DNA from: Bacteroidota bacterium | Lineage (GTDB): Bacteria > Bacteroidota > Bacteroidia > AKYH767-A > OLB10 | Direction: 5' to 3' | DNA length: 64,000 bases | NCBI GenBank assembly: GCA_016717325.1 | Contig: JADKFV010000003.1 | Coordinates: 315,996-379,995, forward strand | Part shown: piece by piece, positions 53,837 through 63,535 of the stretch | Numbering within the stretch: the stretch's first letter is position 1 | How the letters are laid out: the number at the start of each line of letters is the position of its first letter | The notes under the pieces: generated by a model | Told to the model about the DNA's origin: nothing | What the model saw: the letters and a program-made list of their open reading frames with translations, nothing else | Databases searched by the model: none | Translations under genes and position numbers: made by a program

Positions 53837-54317
53837 AGAAAATTGTGAGTGGTCCTGCACAAAAGGGTGTGCCTATTTTTACCGCAAGTAATTAGAGATT
53901 TTTTTACCGCAAAGAGCGCAAAAGAATACCGCAAAAGGCGCAAAGAATTAGGATGTTTTTTTTACCCCAAAGAATAATAGTGTTGTTTTTTTACCGCAAA
54001 GAGCGCAAAAGAATACCGCAAAAGGCGCAAAGAATTAGGATGGTTTTTTTTACCCCAAAGAATAATAGTGTTTTTTTTTACCGCAAAGGGAGCAAAAGAA
54101 TACCGCAAAAGGCGCAAAGAAATAGGATGGTTTTTTTACCGCAAAAGGCGCAAAGAATTAGAATGCTTTTTTTATATTGCAAATGACGCAATGTTTCTTT
54201 GAACTATCGCAAATTAATACTTTGTATTCTTTGCGATTCCTTCTTTGCGCTCTTTGCGGTAAAATATTTTTCTCTTTGCGGTAAAATATTTTTCTCTATG
54301 CGGCAAAATATTTTTTT
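53837..54317. repeat. 87-bp tandem repeat (about 3.6 copies) with inverted copies near dsbD
   Basis: Units begin at TTACCGC at 53904, 53991 and 54078 (period 87), with a partial copy from about 54136. Each carries ACCGCAAAGAGCGCAAAAGAA, ACCGCAAAAGGCGCAAAGAA and ACCCCAAAGAATAATAG modules separated by T runs. From 54241 to 54303 the complement appears (TTCTTTGCGCTCTTTGCGGT, then two CTCTTTGCGGTAAAATATT-like copies), so the array could fold back on itself. The last inverted copies end just before the dsbD stop codon. Open frames inside the array are repeat artefacts. Confidence 0.85.
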
Positions 54318-56362
54318 CTATAAAGAAGCACTCTTTCTTTTTTCGAAACGGCAAACACCTTCGTCAAGGAATTTTGAATACGTTTCTACATCAGGTGTGT
54401 AGCCACGAGGCTTTGCAAGAATACGTTCGTTATGATCGAGCAGAACATAGTATGGTTGCGTATTCGATAAGTATTTTACGGTTTGTAAATCGCTCCATTT
54501 TGTCCGGTTGTTTTTACTTGTTTTTCGCTGTAAGGAGATTTTTGAACACCACCATCTAACGTCTTTTTATCGTCAACATAAAGCGAAATCAAAACATAAT
54601 TTTCTGAAATACGCTTCAATATTTTTGGGTCTACCCAAACGTTGTCTTCCATTTTACGGCAGTTTACACATGCCCATCCGGTAAAGTCTATCATCACCGG
54701 TTTGTTTTGAGCTTTGGCATAAGCCATTCCTTCATCGTAATCGTGAAAGCAATTTAAATTGTGAGGGCATTCATGAGTACCGGTTATCCATTCTTTGTAA
54801 AAGTCGGGTGGAGGAAAACCGCTGATGATGCGCAAAGGTGCGCCCCACAAACCGGGTATTAAATACATAGTAAAAGTAAAAGTGAGAATGGCGAATACCA
54901 AACGCGGAGTGGAAATAAATGGTAAGTCGCTATCGTGCGAAAATTTTAATTTGCCTATGAGGTACAATCCCATCAAACCAAAAATGACAATCCAAATAGC
55001 CAGAAATGTTTCGCGTCTTAATATTCCCCAGTGATATGCCAAATCAACATTAGATAAAAACTTCATGGCCAATGCAAGTTCAATAAAACCTAAACAAACT
55101 TTTACCGAGTTAAGCCAGCCTCCCGACTTTGGTAAAGTATTTAACCAACTTGGAAACATGGCAAACAACGCAAACGGCAAAGCAAGTACACGCGAAAAAC
55201 CAAACATGCCAACAGCAGGACCAATCACCGAACCGCTTTGAGCGGCTTCAACAAGCAATGTTCCTATGATAGGGCCGGTGCACGAAAATGAAACAAGTGA
55301 TAATGTGAAAGCCATAAAAAAAATCCCCAGCAGGCCTCCTTTATCACTTTGCGAATCGGCTTTGTTGACCCACGATGAGGGCAATACAATTTCGAATGCG
55401 CCAAAAAACGACAATGCAAAAATTATAAATATGACGAAGAAGAGTAAGTTGAAAAAAGAGTTACTCGCCATTTCGTTCAATGCGGATGGGCCGGCAATTA
55501 ATGTAACAAGCAAGCCCAACGAAACATAAATGGCAATAATAGAAGATGCATAAATTATTGCGTTACTAATTCCTTTTGCGCGCGTAGGGCTGCGCTTGGT
55601 AAAAAAACTTACTGTCATTGGTATCATAGGAAACACGCATGGTGTAAGCAATGCAAGCAGTCCACCTAAAAAGGATAAAATGAAAGTGCCCAACAAAGAG
55701 CCGGCAGAATAATTTTCATCTACATTTTCCGAACATTCTTTTTCTAAAATTGATGGATCGCTCGATGGAGGTAATTTTGTTGGCGGTGCTACCACTGCTA
55801 CGTTTGTAGTGGTATCTTGTTCGTCTATCAATATCGAACCGGTATTTGTTGTGTCGTCATTTACACTTTTAACATCGCAAGTTTCTTCTTTCGAGTCTTT
55901 ATTTATTTGGCAAACAATTTCTACATCGGTAGGTGCAAGGCAGCTTTCATCATTACATGCCTGATAATTTAACGTGCCTTTCACTTTGAATGGCGCCTTA
56001 CAAATGATTTGTATTTTTTGTGAAAACGTTACACTTTTTTGATAGTACTTGAGAGTGGTTTTTGTTATGGGTTCAAATTCCTCATCGGGTTTTGGCTCGG
56101 TTACTTTGCCAATAAGCTTGTAAAATTTTTTGTTTTCTTTCAGATCAAACACCGTGGGCAACCCAAAATCACCAGTGTGAAATTGTGAAAACACATGCCA
56201 GTGCTCGTCAATCTTGGCAGTGAATAATAACGTAGCTTCATCGGCATTTTTTTGTTCTACTTTGAAACTCCATTTTATCGGATCTACAATTTGTGCCTTG
56301 GCAGAAAAAATATTGATAAGTAAAACCAGTGATAAAATGAATTTCGGAAAATGTTTTGACAT
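54318..56362 (-). CDS. dsbD: Thiol:disulfide interchange protein DsbD; one frameshift
   Basis: 681 residues after correction. The start at 56362 gives a signal peptide (MSKHFPKFILSLVLLINIFS, then AKAQ); a longer frame starts at 56413. Order: periplasmic DsbD-alpha-like domain (about 25-190; YQACNDESCLAP), an acidic linker, a CcdA-type membrane domain with paired cysteines in LTPCVFPM and SFSCTGPIIG, and a C-terminal thioredoxin domain with GWACVNCRKM. It carries electrons from cytoplasmic thioredoxin to periplasmic thiols. The reading breaks at 54498-54501 (four T on the plus strand; five needed). Beyond it, QKWSDLQTVKYLSNTQPYYV, then LLDHNERILAKPRGY, completes the domain and ends at 54318. 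Confidence 0.9.
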
Positions 56363-56443
56363 AGCATTCTTGATTTTTGTGGCGACAAATATAAAAATAA
56401 CATAGTATTGCACGTGTTTAATATGAGTTAAAGCAAAATAAAT

Positions 56444-57085
56444 ATGGATGAATTTTTACGTACAGGCCACGCCATTGTTGGTACTTTGGTTTTGGTTTTG
56501 GGATTTTTGCAAATAGTTTTGAAAAAAGGAGGTAAATATCACCGAATGATGGGGGTGACTTACGTGCTATGTATGACTGTTGTGATTTCTTCAGGAATTG
56601 TAATTGGTTCGGTTATGATTGGTTTTATTGGCGCATTTGGTTATTACTTTTGCCTCACAGGATTTTTATTTGCCCATGGAAAAAGCAATTTAAAAACTTC
56701 GGTTCAAAAAGGTGTGGTAATAGCAGGTGCACTTTTAAATTTATACATGTTGTATTTTGCCATTGAAACTTTTATGAGTGGTGACATAAATTCGGGCATA
56801 ATATTTTCTGTTTTTACTTTTATATTTTTTGCAACTTCTATACCCGATGTTATGCAATATGTTTTGCTGAGGCCGGTAAAAAAAATGTATAACCATAAAA
56901 TGAACTGGTACTTCGAACATTTTAAACGAATGTATATTTCTTATATAATGGCAACTACAGCTTTTACAGTAATACAAAACATATTTCCAATCGCAATAAT
57001 GAATTGGTTGGTGCCAACAGCATTGGGTACAATATTTATTTTCATCAGTGTGCGCCAGCAAAAAGCAAAAATGAAAATAGTGTAA
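56444..57085 (+). CDS. Uncharacterised multi-pass membrane protein (DUF2306-like)
   Basis: 213 residues with about seven predicted membrane spans. GHAIVGTLVLVLGFLQIVL and KGGKYHRMMGVTYVLCM are typical of DUF2306-type proteins: a His in the first span and GxxHRxxG after it. The later KMYNHKMNWYFEHFKRMYIS carries further histidines on a loop. Similar proteins resemble heme or cation-binding membrane proteins, but no function is established. It is transcribed divergently from dsbD, with about 80 bp between them. Confidence 0.6.
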   Translation: MDEFLRTGHAIVGTLVLVLGFLQIVLKKGGKYHRMMGVTYVLCMTVVISSGIVIGSVMIGFIGAFGYYFCLTGFLFAHGKSNLKTSVQKGVVIAGALLNLYMLYFAIETFMSGDINSGIIFSVFTFIFFATSIPDVMQYVLLRPVKKMYNHKMNWYFEHFKRMYISYIMATTAFTVIQNIFPIAIMNWLVPTALGTIFIFISVRQQKAKMKIV

Positions 57086-57107
57086 TGATTTTTTGAGTCT
57101 GAAAATT

Positions 57108-58840
57108 TTAACTCCACAGATAATAGCAAATACAAACCGAAAAAATAATTCCTGCTAAGTCGGCAAGCAACATAACCGGAATAGAATATCGTGTATCTTT
57201 TATTGCTACCGAACCAAAGTAAAGCGCCACTACGTAGAAAGTAGTTTCGCTTGAGCCTTGCAACACACAAACCATTTTGCCAATAAACGAATCGGGGCCG
57301 TAAGTGCGCATGGCATCAATCATAAATCCACGTGCACCTCCCGCACTGAACGGCCGCAAAAGCGCTGTGGGCAAACCTTCTGCCCATTGTGTATCCATGC
57401 CGGTAAAAGCTATAAATGTTTTTATGGGATTAATAACCAAATCGAATGCACCACTGGTACGCAACAAACTTACTGCAACCAGCATGCCCACCATGTAAGG
57501 AATAATTCGCACCGCAGTTTCGAATCCACCTTTGGCACCTTCTACAAATGAATCGAAAATATTTATGCGTTTATACATGCCTCCTGCAACTATTATTAAA
57601 AAAACAAAGAGAATGGCACCGTTGCTAAACGAGTCGGAAAATTGTTCTAAGGCAAAGGCCGGCAACGATTTTAAATACCAAACAAAAACGGTTAACAGAG
57701 AAGTAATGATAAACAGCGGAAAGAAAATTAATGGTTGAAGAATGTTGATGCGTTGTTTGAAAGAGGTTATTAACATGGCCGTTAACGAACACACAAAAGT
57801 GGAAAGTATGAGTGGAATAAAAATTTCGTTGGGACTCATAGAACCATTGGCCGCGCGCACAGCAATAATAGAAACCGGTATTAATGTTAGGCCCGAAGCA
57901 TGCAAAGCAAGAAACATAATTTGTGCATCGGTGGCTTTGTCTTTGTTTGGATTAATGTCTTGCAAACTCTGCATGGCTTTTAAACCAAAAGGAGTTGCTG
58001 CATTATCGAGGCCCAGAATATTGGCCGAAAAATTCATAACCATGTGGCCAATAGAAGGATGATTTTTTGGTACTCCGGGAAATAATTTCGATAAGAATGG
58101 ACTCATGAATCTACTGATAACATTGATGCCGCCTGCATGTTCAGCAATGCTTAACAATCCCATAAAAAGTGCAAGGGTGCCAATTAAGCCCAGCACAAGG
58201 GTGATGGCAAATTTGCCTGTTTCGAAAATGCCATCAATGTTTTTAGGTAAGTAGTAAAACAATTTTTCTGCGCTTACCATCTTTATTCTTTCAGTCCGCA
58301 ATAAAAATGTTTTACTAAGCGAATCGGTATTTGTTGAACTGGTAACAACATATTTTGCTTCAAGTATATTTTCAGTGGTGTGCAAATGCGATTTGCTTAT
58401 TAGTGTATCGAGCAAAGTTTTGTCTGCATCATTCAGCGTGTGAACATAAATTGCCGCAGCCGAATCCGTTTCGGTTTTTAGATTGTTGTTAATATTTTTA
58501 AAATTAATAATGGCAACGGCTTCCAATTTCTGCTTCAATAAATTACGCCATTTATCATCATCATTATCGTCAGTTACAATGTAGTTTGCTTTTAGTAAAT
58601 CTTCGGTGATATTAAAATTTGCGGCCTTCATTTTAGATGTCAGCTTATTCACTATGCTATCGTTGGTGGCCGATAGCGAAAAAGGAATGGCCATATTTTG
58701 ATTGAAAAACTTTCATTTTCTTTTAATTTTTTTTCTGTAACCAAATCATTAAAAATATTTTTATCGCCATTGAAATAGTGATAGCACGCTACAATAATGG
58801 AGAATAAAATAATATAAGACCAAACCCTGCTAAGTGCCAT
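57108..58840 (-). CDS. SpmA/SpmB-type fusion (nucleoside recognition/Gate domains); one frameshift
   Basis: 577 residues after correction. The start MALSRVWSYIILFSIIVACY is the first SpmA span. The frame breaks at 58696-58699 (four T on the plus strand; one more restores SFSIKNMAIPFSLS). A soluble stretch of about 170 residues follows, then GIFETGKFAITLVLGLIGTL and, within the same SpmA part, NILGLDNAATPFGLKAMQ, and an SpmB part with GAKGGFETAVRIIPYMVGML and LQGSSETTFYVVALYFG. Spore maturation names come from Bacillus, but such fusions are common in non-sporulating Bacteroidota and contain Gate domains; transport is assumed, substrate unknown. The soluble insert is unusual for the family. Confidence 0.82.
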
Positions 58841-59030
58841 CTGCTGATAATTTTACCTTGAATTAAATATGGTGAAAAGTATATTTTTTATCATTGATGA
58901 ATAAAGTATCGAAACAAAACATATTCACATTCTTTTGTGTGAAAAGGTTTTCTAACTTCGCATTTATAGAAGCAACAAAAGTTTTGAAATAAAATTTCGC
59001 ATTAGAAATATTAAATTAATTTAAAATCAA

Positions 59031-59470
59031 ATGACAGTTCAATTATTGAAAGAATTATTCGAGCGCGACTTGAATAAAATGATTACAGAAATAAACAGCT
59101 ACCAAAACGAATTGCAAATGTGGGAATTGCGAGGTGACGTTTTAAATAGTGGCGGCAATTTATGCCTGCACATTGTGGGCAATCTCAATCACTTTATAGG
59201 CGCAACGCTAGGCAGCACAGGCTATATTAGGAACGCGATGCGGAGTTTAATTCAAAAAACATTGCCCGCCAACTTATTGTTACGCAGTTGAACCAAACCA
59301 TTGAAATGGTAAAAAACACTTTCGATAATTTGAAGGATGATGACCTGGCGAAAATATATCCTATAAATAAATGGGAAAAGGAATGGACCACATTGCAATT
59401 GCTACTTCATCTTTACTCACATTTAAATTATCATCTTGGCCAATTAAACTATCACCGCAGGATGGTTTAG
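59031..59470 (+). CDS. DinB-like (DUF1572) protein, one frameshift
   Basis: 146 residues after correction. LLKELFERDLNKMITEINSY, GGNLCLHIVGNLNHFIGATL, GSTGYIRN at the break, and LLHLYSHLNYHLGQLNYHR at the end match the DinB-like/DUF1572 bundle with three histidine ligands. One C missing at 59234 turns the usual YIRNRDAEFNSKNIARQL into a shifted frame that ends at 59291; the next frame continues from there to 59470. A thiol- or metal-dependent transferase role is possible but unproven. It is unlike the minus-strand DinB protein at 21.5 kb in sequence. Confidence 0.75.
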
Positions 59471-59484
59471 TTAAAATAGTGCAA

Positions 59485-60156
59485 TCACTTTGCTGAAGGG
59501 TTTTTCAAACCGGCATTAAGCTTTTCAATTGTTTTGCGCAGCCTATCGCGTTTGGTTTCATCACGCTTTGCCGAGTCAACCCACATCACATATTCCTTAC
59601 GATTGGTATAACTCAAGGAATCGAAAAACGATTTAGCTGATTTGTTTTTTAATAATAATTGCTGCAAATCCATTGGTAGAATTGGCTCTTTTGGTTGTAG
59701 TTTTTTTTCGCTTTTGTTTGTTTCATGATTGTGCAAAATTTCGTTCAAGGTTATTTTTTCGGGAAGAACATTGCGCATCAGAAACGCACTCCAGTTATCA
59801 TCAAACGAAATAAGGGTTATCCATTTCATGGGATGTTGTGTTAAGCATTCCCAACCTGTATCGCGTGTTAAATCTGTGCTGGTATTTTTTTTCTTTTTTA
59901 AAAATGATATCCATAGCAAACCTTCATGCTTAAGTAATTTACAAATAATCGGAAAGTATTTTTCCAGTTCCGATTTGTTGGATACAAACAAATGTACATA
60001 ACCGGTTTTTTTCTTAAGCGAAAAGCTTGTAGTGACGCCCGAAGGCAATTCTCCTACTGTTTCGAAATAAGTTGTTGGCGCGTTCAAAAGTGTAATGTCT
60101 AACCCTTCATGTATACGGAGTTTCTTTTGAATTGACTGCGACATATTCTTAAACAA
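59485..60156 (-). CDS. YdeI/OmpD-associated family protein with DUF3052-like N-terminus
   Basis: 223 residues, no signal peptide. The first ~120 residues (KLRIHEGLDITLLNAPTTYF, KTGYVHLFVSNKSELEKYFP, LLKHEGLLWISFLKKKKN) resemble DUF3052. The C-terminal part (about 165-215: AKSFFDSLSYTNRKEYVMWV, then DSAKRDETKRDRLRKT) is the bacteriocin-protection/OmdA helical domain. The two are often fused. Function unknown. It begins 5 bp after the stop of the PAS-receiver gene on the same strand, so the two form a likely operon. Confidence 0.75.
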   Translation of the reverse strand: MFKNMSQSIQKKLRIHEGLDITLLNAPTTYFETVGELPSGVTTSFSLKKKTGYVHLFVSNKSELEKYFPIICKLLKHEGLLWISFLKKKKNTSTDLTRDTGWECLTQHPMKWITLISFDDNWSAFLMRNVLPEKITLNEILHNHETNKSEKKLQPKEPILPMDLQQLLLKNKSAKSFFDSLSYTNRKEYVMWVDSAKRDETKRDRLRKTIEKLNAGLKNPSAK

Positions 60157-60161
60157 ATAAA

Positions 60162-61858
60162 TCAGGATATTAAATTTTTGAGTAGTTCCACCTTAAGAGG
60201 TTTAATCCAATAATCGCAAACATTTTTATACGTTTTGGCACGCAATTTATCTTTCTGATTCGATGACGATGACACTATAATTACCGGAGTATTTATTTGA
60301 GCTTTTTCAAGATTGTCGAGAAATTCCCATCCGTTATAAACGGGCATGTTGAGGTCAAGTAAAATTAAATCTACATCATTGCTCGCTTTCAGATAGTCAA
60401 ATGCTTCGCTCGGCTTTGTAAACGAAACACAACTCACACCTGTCTTTTGAATCATTTTTATGGCGATATAATTGTTGATAGGGTCATCATCAAGCACTAA
60501 AATATTCCGTATAGAATTCAATGCCTTTCTTGAGTCAGCTAATGCTTTAATTTCTTCTTTATTTATCGTATTGTTCAATGCATTGGTTTGCTCATTCAAT
60601 TCGTTAATCGACTCCAGAAGCATTGTGAGATAGTTGTTCAGTTCGTTTTCGTCAACAAGTTTATCCTTCATTATACTGGTAAGCCCCTGAATATTTGCCA
60701 TAGGCTTACGAATTTTGTGTGCATTTATAAAAGCTATTTTTTCTAATTGAAGATTTTTGTTTTTTAGTTCCTGTCTTGTATTATATACTTCGTCAACATC
60801 AATGTGCACGCCAATAAAACGCTTCGGTTTTCCTTTTTCATCGTAAGTTACAATTCTTCCTTTAGCAAGTATCCATTTGTAGCTACCATCTTTGCACAAC
60901 ATTCTTTTTTGCACCGAATAAGTTTTTGTTTCTCCGTTGATGTGTTTCTTAACCTCTGCCAATGCATTTGGCAAATCATCGGGATGCACCAGTAATTCCC
61001 AGGAGAAATAAGTATTTTTAATTTCGTGAGGTGCATATCCTAACATGCTTTTCCATATGTCGGAATAAACAACTTCATTGGTCTCCAGGTTCCAGTCCCA
61101 AAATCCGGAATCGCTTACATCCATTGCAAACTCATGAATAAACTTCGATTCTTTGAGGCTATTTATCAATGTTTGTTCGATAGTTTTATCTTCGCTAAAA
61201 ACGCTTATGCCGCTAATTTTGCCATCAATTTTTATTGGAAACATTTCAACAAAAAAGTAGCCATTACCTATTTCATAAGGAAAAGAGACCTGCTCTCCGC
61301 TAATAACTTTTAAGTAATGATGGCTCCACGAATTTGAAATTTCAGAAGGTACAAAATCGTCAGGTTTTTCTCCGATTTTTATTTCGTGTTTGAAAATATC
61401 AAAAAAACTTTTTTAAACGACTTGTTGAAGGATGTAATGCATAAGTTAAGATCGAGCGTGTAGATGTAATGTCCGGCACTATTAATAAATGCCTGAAATT
61501 GCTCTTCATTCCATGTCGACATATTAGCAATGTCATCATTATTTATTTTGTATATCAATGCTAAGAACTTATTATCACTTTGTGTTTCCAACGCTGAAAA
61601 CGTTAACTGATAATGGTTTAATTTTGAAGCATCACTAAATGTAAAAATATTTGAAATGTGGTTTGGTTTGTCTTTTGTGGTTTTAGTATAATCATTAAAA
61701 AAATTTGTAATGCCGGCAATATTGTTTTCCAGTTGCTCTATATTTTGAAATTGATTTTGGTTCTGCTCTTGAAATATTAAAGATACATTGTAGTTAGTAG
61801 CTGCAATACTGCCATCACCATTAAATAAAATAATTGAAATTGGAGAAAAAGAATCCAT
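60162..61858 (-). CDS. PAS-DHp-receiver signalling protein without ATPase domain; one frameshift
   Basis: 565 residues after correction. N-terminal PAS-like region (about 1-205); a PAS/PAC domain (about 240-360: FWDWNLETNEVVYSDIWKSM, YKWILAKGRIVTYDEKGKPK, RFIGVHIDV); a dimerisation/His-phosphorylation-like helix pair with AFINAHKIRKPMANIQGL (H381); and a receiver domain (about 448-563: NILVLDDDPINNY, LILLDLNMP with D502, IKPL with K553). There is no HATPase catalytic domain between the helix and the receiver. The reading breaks at an A run on the plus strand (61401-61407, seven; eight needed), restoring SFKKVFFDIFKHEIK. It is likely a phosphorelay component that takes phosphate from another kinase; PAS ligand unknown. 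Confidence 0.78.
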
Positions 61859-61977
61859 TTAAGTTTTTAAAAAATTAAACCGTAAAAAATGTTCGCTTTG
61901 TAAATATACTTTAATTTATGTAATGATGGTATTTTCTATTTCTTTGTATTAATAATTTAGCTAAAATTTATCTGAAA

Positions 61978-62592
61978 ATGAAAAGTGCAGGGTTACTTAT
62001 TTTTGATTTACTCACATTTATTACTTCGTTTGATTTATGTGGCCAACAAAGTTATGCAGATTCGATAAACGACTATCGTAAAAAATATATTGACGAATTG
62101 TTGAGTGAGCCTCGAAAACCCGTTACAAAAGAACAAGCAACATTGTTAAGGTTTTATCAGCCCGATGAAAAATACAGGGTATCGGCAGAAGTGGCTTTAT
62201 TGAATAATTTAGACACCATTCAGTTTGCTACTTCTTCCGGTGTAAAAAAAACATATACTAAATATGCCCGCGCAACTTTTATCATCGATACAATAAAATA
62301 TACACTTACTATATTTCAAAGCCCAACTTTGAAATTGAAAGAAGGGCTTCAAAATTATTTGTTTCTGCCATTTAAAGATGCCACCAATGGTGAACTTACG
62401 TATGAAGGCGGACGATATATTGATTGCACAACAGATGATATTTTTGAAGGTAAAATGGTTTTAGATTTTAATAAATGTTACAATCCATATTGTGCTTATA
62501 GTGGTGGTTTCGCTTGTCCGGTGCCACCTCGCGAAAATTTTATTGTTGCGTTTATACCAGCAGGCGAGCAAAAGCCGGCATTTGAACATTGA
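61978..62592 (+). CDS. DUF1684 family protein
   Basis: 204 residues. Signal-peptide-like N-terminus (KSAGLLIFDLLTFITSF, then DLCGQQ). YADSINDYRKKYIDELLSEP is the characteristic start. The block KMVLDFNKCYNPYCAYSGGF followed by ACPVPPRENFIVAFIPAGEQ is the DUF1684 signature, with YNPYCAY and CPxPPxEN. The family is widespread in secreted or periplasmic proteins of Bacteroidota; function unknown. It is 64 bp upstream of the DUF4846 gene on the same strand. Confidence 0.87.
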   Translation: MKSAGLLIFDLLTFITSFDLCGQQSYADSINDYRKKYIDELLSEPRKPVTKEQATLLRFYQPDEKYRVSAEVALLNNLDTIQFATSSGVKKTYTKYARATFIIDTIKYTLTIFQSPTLKLKEGLQNYLFLPFKDATNGELTYEGGRYIDCTTDDIFEGKMVLDFNKCYNPYCAYSGGFACPVPPRENFIVAFIPAGEQKPAFEH

Positions 62593-62656
62593 AAATCTTG
62601 CAATAAAATTTCGCTTGTGTAGTTTAAGTATTTACACCAATTTGTAATACTCCAAA

Positions 62657-63528
62657 ATGAAATTATATCAATTCTTTATTTGTGTGATTATGATTGCTTT
62701 GTTATGCTATTGTGGATTCTGTACTAAAGGCAATAATATATTTACGTCACAACATGTATTACCCGGGAATAAATTTATTAATGCAACAGGCAACTATGTT
62801 GCTACGCGGTTTTTGTTGCCTGAGAAAGCAGTAAGAGTTATTCATGATAAAAATTCTTTTGCAGATTATTTAAGTCGGCTGCCTTTGAAGAAAAATGGCG
62901 CTCCGGTTTGTTTATACAATGGCAATTTGAAAGCAAATCAAGATGCACACATTGCAGTTGTTGATATGGAAACAGGAAATAAAAACTTGCAGCAATGTGC
63001 CGATGCAGTAATGCGCTTACGGGCCGAATATTTGTTTTCCACCAAACAGATGGAAAAAATATCGTTCAATTTTACAAGTGGATTTGTTTGTAATTATTCG
63101 AAATGGCAACAGGGATACCGTGTAATTGTGAATGGCAATAATTGCTCATGGCAATTGCAAAACAAAGTCGACAGATCTTATTCTTGCTTTTGCAATACAT
63201 GGAATTGGTTTTTAATTATGCCGGCACATTGTCGCTTACAAAGCAATTGAAGCCTAAAAGTATACGGCAAATAAATTCGGGTGATGTTTTTATAAAAGGT
63301 GGAAGCCCCGGCCATACCGTAATTGTTGTAGAAGTTGCGGAAGATAAACAATCAGGAAACCGTTATTTTTTATTGGCACAAAGTTATATGCCGGCCCAAC
63401 AAATTCAAGTTTTGAAAAATCCACAAAATAACAACCTCAGCCCGTGGTATAGCGTTGCCGATTTAGTAAATGATGTTGCAACTCCTGAATGGACTTTCAC
63501 AATAAATGATTTGAAAACTTTCGATTGA
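62657..63528 (+). CDS. DUF4846 domain protein, one frameshift
   Basis: 290 residues after correction. A hydrophobic N-terminus (KLYQFFICVIMIALLCYCGF) suggests secretion or a lipoprotein. DUF4846 blocks are seen in RLPLKKNGAPVCLYNGNLKA, HIAVVDMETGNKNLQQCADA, VMRLRAEYL, KISFNFTSGF and, in the next frame, ELVFNYAGTLSLTKQLK and IKGGSPGHTVIVVEVAE. The reading breaks at 63188-63191 (four T; five needed), giving SYSCFLQYMELVFNYAGT. Function unknown. Confidence 0.82.
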
Positions 63529-63535
63529 AAAACAA

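Noticed and set aside
53953..54186. Open frame of 77 codons with KERKRIPQKAQR-like repeats
   Set aside because: It is a direct translation of the 87-bp tandem repeat and not a plausible protein.
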